A stretch of DNA of 10,692 nucleotides, taken from contig JNEM01012096.1 of NCBI GenBank assembly GCA_000697335.1, positions 1 through 10,692 on the forward strand, in the 5' to 3' direction. A program made the position numbers and the translations under genes. Positions 1-6,640 of the stretch are shown one piece after another. The stretch is from Conidiobolus incongruus B7586 (taxonomy: Eukaryota > Entomophthoromycota > Entomophthoromycetes > Entomophthorales > Conidiobolaceae). The notes beneath the pieces are model-generated. The model was not told where the DNA came from. It ran no database searches and saw only the letters and a list, made by a program, of their open reading frames with translations. Within the stretch, counting starts at the first letter, position 1. Each line of letters opens with the position of its first letter.

Positions 1-46
1 TATATAATTAAGGTATATTATTTAATAATAGATAAATATATTTAAA

Positions 47-122
47 TATATTTAGTAAACTATTAGCAAAAATATTAACCTTTAATATTTAACCAAGGTA
101 AGTTATAAATTTGCAGGTTTTT
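47..122. repeat. Left inverted end of the Tc1-like element
   Basis: Bases 47-122 match the reverse complement of 1263-1338 at about 59 of 76 positions. The inner part is best conserved (AGTTATAAATTT and CAGGTTTTT), and its differences there are mostly transitions. Weaker similarity may continue outward toward base 1. Confidence 0.8.
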
Positions 123-240
123 AAGATAAAGGGATATATTTAACAATATATAACCATATCTTTTTTCTCTCTTTGCTATTATTTTATATAATATTTTATA
201 GATATACTAAATTCTTTTTATTAGTATAATTATACCTAAA

Positions 241-1248
241 TCCCTCTCTAAAAAAATCCACTTATGCATCAATTAACTTTATAAAGAAGGTAAATCAACT
301 TGTGATATTGCTAGAATTACTAGTGTTAGCTAGTCTACTATAGCTAAAGGTGTTAAGAATAGCAATAAAGAAACATTTAAACCTAAACTTAAGTGTGTTA
401 AAATTATAGATGAATATGATGAGAAGTATATCTGTAGGTTGGTTAATACAGGTAAGTGTGGTACTGTTGTAGAAATACAACAGGAATTGTAAAACTATAC
501 AAGAATATTAGTTAGCACTGATACTATTATATGTGCTTTACATTAGCATAGATACCACTTACACCTTAAGAAAAAACACCCCCAACTAAAAAAATCCCAC
601 TGTAAAGCTAGGTAAGAGTTTAAATGTCACCACTGATGTTGAACTAAAACTAATTAGAGTAAGGTTATTTAGTTTGATGAAACAAAAATATACCTTAGTG
701 GATTTGATAAAAAAGCTAGATGCTTCAGAAAAGATACAGAACTACTTTGTGACCATTATGTTAATTTTACCCAAAAGTATAATGGTGGGTCAATTATTGT
801 TTGGGGATATATATTGTCTTTAGGTGTAGGGTATCTTTGTAAAGTTAATAGGGGAATTAATACTGAGATGTACTAAAGTATTCTAAATAATGAATTGAAA
901 AAAACCATTGAATGGTATAAGTTAAACAAATCTGATGTTATTTTCCAGTAAGATAATGCCTCTTGCTATACTATAACTTCTACTACCAAATAGCTTAAAA
1001 ATAACAAGATAACAGTTATAAAGTAGCCTCTTTAATCTCTTAACTTTAATCTAATTGAACACCTTTAGGATTAGTTAAAAAAAGCTATTAAAGCTTTCCC
1101 CCCAGCAAAAAATTTAGATCAACTTTAGAAATATGTTCAAGAAGTATAAAACAAGATTAACCCTTCTTAGTGTAAGAAGTTAGTTGATTCTATACCCCAT
1201 AAACTTAAAGAAGTTAGAAAAGCTAAAGGTAGATACACTAGGTTTTAA
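241..1248 (+). pseudogene. Tc1-type transposase pseudogene
   Basis: One reading frame from about 241 to the TAA at 1246-1248 gives a recognisable Tc1 transposase of roughly 330 codons. It has an N-terminal helix-turn-helix (L-Y-K-E-G-K-S-T-C-D-I-A-R-I from 277), then the DD34E catalytic core, and ends K-G-R-Y-T-R-F. Around 18 in-frame stops interrupt it: mostly TAG and TAA, two TGA. Where family consensus is clear they replace Trp or Gln: FQ[Q]DNA, K[W]PL[Q]S, EHL[W]D. Nearby substitutions also fit C-to-T or G-to-A change, such as Leu for Pro in the PPQSPDLNPIE region. No frameshift is needed to follow the protein end to end. The exact start codon is unclear. The short antisense frame inside it is a shadow. 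Confidence 0.9.
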
Positions 1249-1262
1249 TTTTTTTTATCACC

Positions 1263-1338
1263 AAAAACCTGTAAATTTATAACTCACCTTAGGTAAAATT
1301 TAAGGGTTTATATTTTAACCAATTAATAGCTAAATATC
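1263..1338. repeat. Right inverted end of the Tc1-like element
   Basis: Partner of 47-122, beginning AAAAACCTGTAAATTTATAA. It contains TTTATAACTCAC at 1277-1288, a 12-mer found again at 1451-1462 and, with one C-to-T difference, at 1711-1722. Confidence 0.8.
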
Positions 1339-1429
1339 ATCATTTAATGATATATATAACTAATAAATATAATAGATTTTAATTATTTAATTTAAGTTTA
1401 TTTCATTAAATATTAATCAAGTTATTAGT

Positions 1430-1517
1430 AAAAATATAGGTGTTTTTGATTTTATAACTCACTTTTGCAAGTTAGTGTATAATAAATCTAACTAATTTTT
1501 GTTATACCTATATTTTT
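1430..1517. repeat. Short inverted-repeat element, MITE-like
   Basis: Perfect 12-base arms (AAAAATATAGGT at 1430-1441, ACCTATATTTTT at 1506-1517) enclose a centre with TTTATAACTCAC (1451-1462), the motif of the nearby transposon end, then TTTTGCAA and a rough inverted echo, GTTAGTGTATAA (1471-1482). It may be a miniature non-autonomous relative of the Tc1-like element or an internal-deletion remnant. At this A+T content the arms alone are weak evidence; the shared 12-mer strengthens it. Confidence 0.5.
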
Positions 1518-1710
1518 AATTTATAAACCAATTAATTTATTATTTATCTTAATTTAAATTTAAGTTTTATTATATTAAACAATAATATATTAAATTTAAT
1601 TAAATACAATCTATTATAATAAAGTAATTTATTTTAATTATATATTTTAATTTGAATTAATAAAATTAAAAATTATTTAAATTATAAGTAAATATATATA
1701 TGATTTTTAT

Positions 1711-1734
1711 TTTATAATTCACTTTTGTGAATTA
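1711..1734. repeat. Hairpin with transposon-end motif
   Basis: TAATTCAC (1715-1722), loop TTTT, GTGAATTA (1727-1734): a perfect 8-base stem. Its left part, TTTATAATTCAC (1711-1722), is the transposon-end 12-mer with one C-to-T difference. Probably another decayed end or miniature copy. Confidence 0.45.
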
Positions 1735-2939
1735 ATATATATAAGAATTTTAAGAACTTTTTTTAATATTAAATATTGAAAAATAATTAAAATATATTAA
1801 AATATTATTAATAATAAACAAAATATTAATAACTTTATTTAATTTTGAATTAAAATTATATTAAAAATAAATTAATGAATGAATAACAAAAAAATAAATA
1901 TATTATTATAATATATTAATATTATGATAAAATATTATTAGCTAATAAAATTTTGATTTTTAATTTATTAAACTAATATAAATTCATATATTATATTGGA
2001 ATATATCTAATATCTTCAAATTTATACTTAATTAATCACCAAACATAGTGCCAAATAAAATTGAAATATTTGATTGAAATTTATTTTACAATAATATTAC
2101 AAAATGAGTATTTTTATTATGAAAGATTAATATATAAATTTTTAAATTATTGAAGTCATTATTTCAGAACATTAAGACTTGATATGTGAACACATTTTTA
2201 TAAAAATTTACATTAACTTAATTAATCATTAAAATTGAGCTAAATACTCGCAAACCCACATACTCTAATAATAATTCAATTAAATTTTTTGTAAAAAATA
2301 ATTTATATTCCAATAAATTGAATATTATAACATATTGCCAATTATAAACTATCATTATGATATCGCAATAAATATATCACATTTGTGTATCTTTTTAACT
2401 ACAGCATGTACTATAAATATTAACTTATAATCAGAATCTTCAATTTAGAATTGAGGTATTTAAATTTATTATTAATAAACAATTATTACGGTTAATATAA
2501 TAATTGGATTCAAGAAATCATTTTTATATCATTTGAAAATTCATGTAAAATTAAAATTATAAACCTTAGTTAGGAGATATAAAATAGGTTTTACTCAAAG
2601 AAATTCAAAATAATTTGCTAAGAAAAAATTGAATTCTATAGATATATTAATCCACTCCTTTGAATTTAACTATATTCATATTAATAGAGGATTCTTTGAT
2701 CAAAATAGTGACAAGGGAATTTTTTTTTAAATTCAAATGAACTATATTGGGTAAATTCAATTTATTTCATTTTTGAAATTAATAAAATTATTTGTTGTTT
2801 ATTAATATAACTGTAATTTTTAATTAATATTATTATAATATTTTGATATTCGTTGATATGATTGTTTTAGTTGAGGTTATATATCATATTGTTATAATTA
2901 ATAATAGAGTGCTTACCGAATTCCATATTTATTAGAATA

Positions 2940-3400
2940 GCTTGCAATGATATCGTGTATATTGTTAAAGACTGCTAATATGCTAATTTCTGATATTGAG
3001 AGAAGTGTACGCGTGAGAAATGATCAAAGTGTGGAGAGCTCAGGTAGTGGAAGAGGGGTGAACGATTGGCTCTTGGAGAATTTAAGGTGTCAACAATTTA
3101 GAGTTTACTTCTTATGGATTCTGGAAGTGTGAGTTAAGTTAAATTTTAGATTTAGTCAAATGGCACTTTCAGTCTATGTGGGTGGTATTTGCAATTCAAT
3201 TTCAAAAGAAAGATGGGGTAATGATCTTCTTGAAATTGGATAGATGCATTCTCCTAGATTTATTCCTTAAAAAATACCCATTGAAAATCATATAAATTGG
3301 CTGACCTTGTCATACTTAAGCCGATTCATTTCACTTTCACTATTTGTGAAATTTGTTTATAATATCATATATTATGATAATTTGTTTTAATCCCTATAAT
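2940..3400 (+). promoter_or_regulatory. Upstream region of the Crh-type gene
   Basis: Base composition rises sharply at about 2940, more than 400 bases ahead of the gene, with no convincing coding content. A TATA box, TATAAATT, lies at 3291-3298, about 110 bases before the chosen ATG, and merges with an ATTGG (reverse CCAAT) at 3296-3300. Further ATTGG pentamers are at 3065-3069 and 3235-3239. ACGCGT at 3009-3014 matches the MCB element bound by fungal MBF at G1/S; a single copy is only suggestive. A 61-codon frame at 2947-3132 lies in this stretch but has no recognisable features and is more likely a chance frame. The transcription start probably lies 25-60 bases past the TATA box. Confidence 0.6.
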
Positions 3401-4468
3401 ATGGTCTCTTTTTTGATATTCTCACTATCTATTGCTTCAATTGCTGCTTTATGTGGTAATGGTACTAAATGTGATCAATGGAGTCCATGTTGCAGTGAAC
3501 ACGGTTTTTGCGGTAAAGATTACCAATTCTGTGGACTGGCATGTCAGCCCAGTGGCAGTTTCCGCGAAGATTCCTGCTTAAAACCTCCTCAATGTGATTC
3601 AACCACTTATACGTTCAACGATCCCAGCAGGCTGGTCAGTCGCGACGCGTTCAAAGGTGATTATCGAAAGGTTGATTGGGCTGTTACAGGGCAATATGAA
3701 GTAAAAAATGGTGAACTTATTATTAAAATGCCAAAGGGGTCAGGTGGTGGAAGAATCACCAGTACCCGATATGTTAACTATGGTAAAATATCGGTTATAA
3801 TGAAGGTTGCTAAAACTGCTGGTGTAGTCTCTAGTTTCATCACCATGTCCGATGTTAAAGACGAAATCGACTGGGAATGGGTTGGTGGTGAGCCGCAGAT
3901 GGCGCAGACTAACTACTACTCCAAAGGACATATCATCTATACTCATGGCACAAAAGTTCCCATCGGATCGGATGCAAGCGTTGACTTCCATGAATATACC
4001 ATTGACTGGTCCCCCGGAAGAATCGTGTGGTTGATCGATGGGAAAGTGGTGCGAACTCTGACTAAGGCTGACACGGAAAAAGCTGGTGAGAGTGATTTTC
4101 CTGACACTCCATCTAGAATCGAAATTGGGCTTTGGGATGGTGGCTCAGGTGCTGTGGGAACAAGAGAATGGGCTGGTGGGGTGATCGACTGGAGTAAAGC
4201 TCCAAATGGTGTCTTTAGCGTGATTGTCAAATCTGTCAAGGTAGAATGTACAGGTCCCCCTACATCCACTGATGACGATTACAAGAGAATCTTTGAAGGC
4301 AAATCCAACGCAACATTACCTGGATCAGGAAAGTATCTTAATGGCGATTCAAGATATGGCTCTGATGTGTTTGATTCTGCAACAGTTACAGAAACCTTAA
4401 AGATATCTATTACGACAGTCATCATGGGGTTTACGCTGGTATTGTTAAGTTTGAGCACTACACTGTAA
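3401..4468 (+). CDS. Crh-type chitin-glucan transglycosylase, CBM18-GH16, GPI-anchored
   Basis: A cell-wall enzyme of the fungal Crh family (Crh1/Utr2/Crr1), which moves chitin chains onto beta-glucan and so cross-links the wall. The 355-aa product, uninterrupted by introns, shows in order: a signal peptide (about 1-16); a CBM18 chitin-binding module (18-48) with C18, C24, C30-C31, C37, C44 and C48 in the hevein spacing and the CCS..G.CG core; a Cys-containing linker (C59, C65); a GH16 domain (about 70-285) with the catalytic signature D154-E-I-D-W-E159, where E155 is the expected nucleophile and E159 the acid/base; an S/T/D-rich tail with an N-A-T glycosylation site; and a hydrophobic C-terminus (about 335-355) typical of a GPI signal. 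The start at 3401 has A at -3 and G at +4 and opens a compact signal peptide. An in-frame ATG at 3374 would add nine residues, and the frame is open upstream only through non-ATG codons. An N-terminal CBM18 recalls Utr2 and Crr1. The gene faces the HMG-box gene tail to tail. Confidence 0.95.
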   Translation: MVSFLIFSLSIASIAALCGNGTKCDQWSPCCSEHGFCGKDYQFCGLACQPSGSFREDSCLKPPQCDSTTYTFNDPSRLVSRDAFKGDYRKVDWAVTGQYEVKNGELIIKMPKGSGGGRITSTRYVNYGKISVIMKVAKTAGVVSSFITMSDVKDEIDWEWVGGEPQMAQTNYYSKGHIIYTHGTKVPIGSDASVDFHEYTIDWSPGRIVWLIDGKVVRTLTKADTEKAGESDFPDTPSRIEIGLWDGGSGAVGTREWAGGVIDWSKAPNGVFSVIVKSVKVECTGPPTSTDDDYKRIFEGKSNATLPGSGKYLNGDSRYGSDVFDSATVTETLKISITTVIMGFTLVLLSLSTTL

Positions 4469-5511
4469 AAGCTTGATAATATAAAGCAGTTCAAGTTCCA
4501 ATTACCGATTATAGCAGCTTGTACAAAGATTTCATGTTAATATCCTACATTAATGTTGTATTTAATTTTCTTCTCATTTACCAATCAACACGAATTCAAG
4601 TTAATAATTTTTAATATTAATAATAAAGGTTAATGAAATTAACAATATATTATAAATGTCTTAAGATATTACGTTAACAAATCAAATAATTATATTCATT
4701 GTTAATTTAATGTTAAAATATTTCCTTTAGTTTATTTGTTTCTAAAATGATTTCGTGTACTAAATTAAATTAGTTAAAATATCATAAACAAAATAAAAGA
4801 TTAAGTTCTTATATAACCAAATATATTATCAAACATGAGATTTAAGTTCAAATGTATGCTAATTCATTCTATTAGTTTCAATAGTAATAGGAAATATTAT
4901 TAGTAGAATCTTATCAAAATATTTTTAACAATAATATAATATGTAATATCAATTTTCGATTACTAGTATAGATCATATAATATATTTGAGTATGATGGTT
5001 TCTACCATTTAGAAGTAATCAATTTGCAAATTAGCAGTCAATCAATTAAATAAATTTAATCCATTATACTTAATATTTATTGAAATAAAAACTGTGATAC
5101 ATTACATATTTTAATGAATTATTCTCATTTTATCAAAATCAAATAAATATAATAATTATTTGCAGAATTTATTATAAAAAAAAGTAATATCACCATATAG
5201 TCTACATTATAAAATACCAAGCATAATCAATAACTCAATATAATTGGAAGAATAATCAATATTGTTTAATTTAGTATTGAGTAGAAATAATGAGGTTTAT
5301 TAATAAAAAAAATCATCTTATAAACAATGTTACAAAAATTGGTTGGAGGAATCAAAACCAAAGTTAAAACTTGCGAAACCTGAGTTCAGATTAAATTAAT
5401 GTAATTGAGAATAAGTTACATTAAGAGCTAGAATGAAGAATGGTGGGCTAAACATCAATAAAGTGGTGTTCTAGTTATATGAATTCAAACGATATGGACA
5501 AAAGACATGCT
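4469..5511. other. Convergent intergenic region (3' flanks of both genes)
   Basis: Contains the 3' flanks of the two facing genes and no gene of its own. AATAAA at 4622-4627 (+), about 155 bases past the Crh-type stop, is a possible poly(A) signal. On the minus strand AATAAA (TTTATT at 5296-5301) lies about 210 bases past the HMG-box stop. Both are weak calls in such AT-rich DNA. The part from about 5340 to 5511 is less AT-rich and is probably the HMG-box 3' UTR. Confidence 0.5.
5396..5424 (-). repeat. Perfect 9-bp inverted repeat in the HMG-box gene 3' UTR
   Basis: TTAATGTAA (5396-5404), an 11-base loop, then TTACATTAA (5416-5424). It sits about 90-115 bases beyond the stop of the minus-strand gene and could fold in the mRNA. 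It is not a bacterial-type terminator, and chance is possible. Confidence 0.4.
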
Positions 5512-6320
5512 CTAATGGAAGTGACTGCTGCCGTGATGACTCTTCTTCTTTTTGAGAAGGTTCACTTCGCTTGATCCATGGTAACCTCCGGGGGAGTGGT
5601 TGGAATAGGAGGATTTATGACTCGATTTACTCTTAGACTTGTGTGAATGCTTGTCTTGGTGGTAGTTGTTAGTTTCTGGATCATCAGAATCATCTTCGGG
5701 TTCGGGAGATTCGCCTAAACCGTCATCATGGTCATAACCACCACGGTGTTCTTCAGACTTAGGAATATTGCCAGCCTTATATTCAGCAAGTTTTCTGTTA
5801 TAGACCTCATTTTCTTCACGGTATTGAGCTTCATAGAACTAGAAAAATAAAATAAACATCAAAGTGAACAAACAAGAAATAAAAATGAGTACCTCACGGT
5901 CTGAAGCGGGAAGAGTGTTCCAAAGAGTACCCAATAATCTGGAAATTTCTTGAGAAGGAACGTTGGGATTTTGAAGTTTGACAGTTTCTCTCTGATCCAT
6001 ACAGAAACGAATATAAGCAGAAAAAGGCTTCTTAGGAGCTAAAGGATCCACAGGAGCCTTATTTTTCTTCTTGGGAACGGCGTTGGGCACGGCCGCAGAG
6101 TAGGAACCGGGGTGACCGTTCATGGCATCCGGTGGAAGATCTCCCAATCTGGCGAAGATTTGGGAGATATTGGCATAGGAGTCCGCCAAATTGGCAAATT
6201 GTTCATGAAGCTAAAAAAGAATATAAGATACATATTAAATACAAAGTGGAGTGAACTTACAGCTCTGTACAAGTCGGCAGAATCGACAGACTTTCCGTGC
6301 TTTCTCTTCTGGTTAGACAT
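5512..6320 (-). CDS. HMG-box chromatin protein, Hmo1-like, three exons
   Basis: A nuclear DNA-bending protein. The 234-aa product joins exon 1 (6320-6261, 20 codons), exon 2 (6210-5893, 106 codons) and exon 3 (5838-5512, 108 codons plus TAG), all phase 0. Residues 17-45 form a likely helical N-terminal segment (LYRALHEQFANLADSYANIS region). Basic stretches, possible nuclear signals, are at 3-11 (QKRKHGK) and 66-71 (PKKKNK). The HMG box spans about 78-147, opening APKKPFSAY and closing FYEAQY...YNRKLAEYK. Then come an acidic part (153-181) and a Ser/Lys/His-rich tail with KKKK at 222-225. Length, a mid-protein box, an N-terminal helical region and a basic end resemble yeast Hmo1, known for roles at rDNA and ribosomal-protein genes. 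Nhp10-type INO80 subunits are an alternative. It is too long for Nhp6. The HMG assignment is certain; the subfamily is inferred. Confidence 0.92.
5839..5892 (-). other. Intron 2 of the HMG-box gene
   Basis: 54 nt, starting GTACTC and ending TTTTTCTAG, between codons GAG and TTC. It joins DRE to FYEAQY, restoring the unbroken third helix of the HMG box. The length is a multiple of three, yet a retained intron would stop translation exactly at the TAG of its own acceptor. Confidence 0.9.
6211..6260 (-). other. Intron 1 of the HMG-box gene
   Basis: 50 nt, consensus donor GTAAGT and acceptor TTTTTTAG, phase 0, joining YRA to LHEQFANL. Splicing places the ATG at 6320 in frame with the HMG box. 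Exon 1 supplies the basic MSNQKRKHGK start. No other upstream ATG in frame is needed. Confidence 0.88.
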
Positions 6321-6640
6321 GAAATAAAATAAAAATTGGCAGAAATCCTTGCAAGGTAAAAGAATATTTACTTCAGGCGTCCTGGACCACTATTTATTGG
6401 AGATCGACTAGTATTTACCAATACATTACCCCCAATCTCCCCCATTTGCAATGCTAACAAATTGGCCAATCTCCGGCAATTATCGTGAAATCACATGCCA
6501 ATATATGTTATCTCGCATTGGCCAAATGAAACTTCTCACCAATCCGGGTGGATCAGGGGGAATTGACCTTGGGCAGTCTGAGGTGTTTCGAGTTCATTGG
6601 TGGGAAGAAGGTCATTCATTGGGTGATTCTAATTGGTGAT
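6321..6640 (-). promoter_or_regulatory. HMG-box gene upstream region with dense CCAAT boxes
   Basis: Eleven CCAAT or ATTGG pentamers lie between 6396 and 6636: starts at 6396, 6418, 6432, 6461, 6466, 6498, 6517, 6539, 6596, 6618 and 6632. The pair at 6461-6470 makes the palindrome ATTGGCCAAT. A TATA-like AATAAATA reads on the minus strand at 6398-6391, some 70 bases before the ATG and overlapping the first CCAAT. In fungi CCAAT is bound by the Hap2/3/5 (NF-Y) complex, so strong or growth-linked control is a fair inference. A 62-codon plus-strand frame at 6451-6639 overlaps the cluster, but it shows no domain and I do not call it a gene. Confidence 0.65.

Larger units (their letters stand above)
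47..1338 (+). mobile_element. Dead Tc1/mariner-family DNA transposon (DD34E)
   Basis: A cut-and-paste transposon recognised from a transposase frame with Tc1 landmarks, bracketed by imperfect inverted ends (47-122 and 1263-1338, about 78% identical over 76 bases by hand alignment). The first catalytic Asp is at 676-678, the second (in F-Q-stop-D-N-A) at 952-954 and the Glu (in L-I-E-H-L) at 1057-1059. That leaves 34 residues between the second Asp and the Glu, the Tc1 spacing. The true outer limits and the TA target duplication were not found, because similarity fades into AT-rich sequence and the left end may run past base 1. The copy contains no CpG dinucleotide and cannot encode an intact transposase. 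It is read left to right on the plus strand. Confidence 0.9.
1339..2940. other. AT-rich block without a gene
   Basis: No credible frame, RNA gene or island was found here. The first part, to about 1745, holds two hairpin-forming repeats related to the transposon end, and a loose direct similarity (ACCAATTAAT at 1318-1327 and 1527-1536, with AATTTAAG-type sequence following each). The remainder is low-complexity A+T sequence. CpG first appears at 2249-2250 and is then present every few hundred bases. Confidence 0.7.

Noticed and set aside
295-480. 61-aa minus-strand frame
   Set aside because: Antisense shadow of the transposase pseudogene, with no features of its own.
241-1248. Alternative genetic code (TAG/TAA read as an amino acid) to explain the transposase frame
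   Set aside because: The stops replace both Trp and Gln, sense codons around them show the same C-to-T/G-to-A drift, and the two host genes in the window end at ordinary TAA and TAG codons without internal ones.
2947-3132. 61-aa plus-strand frame ahead of the Crh-type gene
   Set aside because: No domain, signal or intron continuation seen; it lies in the GC-richer upstream region, where longer chance frames are expected.
3740-4494. Minus-strand and +2-phase frames inside and over the end of the Crh-type gene
   Set aside because: Shadows of a strongly supported coding frame; none has recognisable protein features.
6112-6327. 71-aa plus-strand and 66-aa minus-strand frames over HMG exon 1 and intron 1
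   Set aside because: The plus frame is an antisense shadow. The minus frame is exon 1 read through intron 1, ended by the wrong phase; splicing explains it.
6451-6639. 62-aa plus-strand frame
   Set aside because: Coincides with the CCAAT cluster upstream of the HMG-box gene, shows no domain, and its Trp/Gly-rich sequence follows from the repeated ATTGG words.
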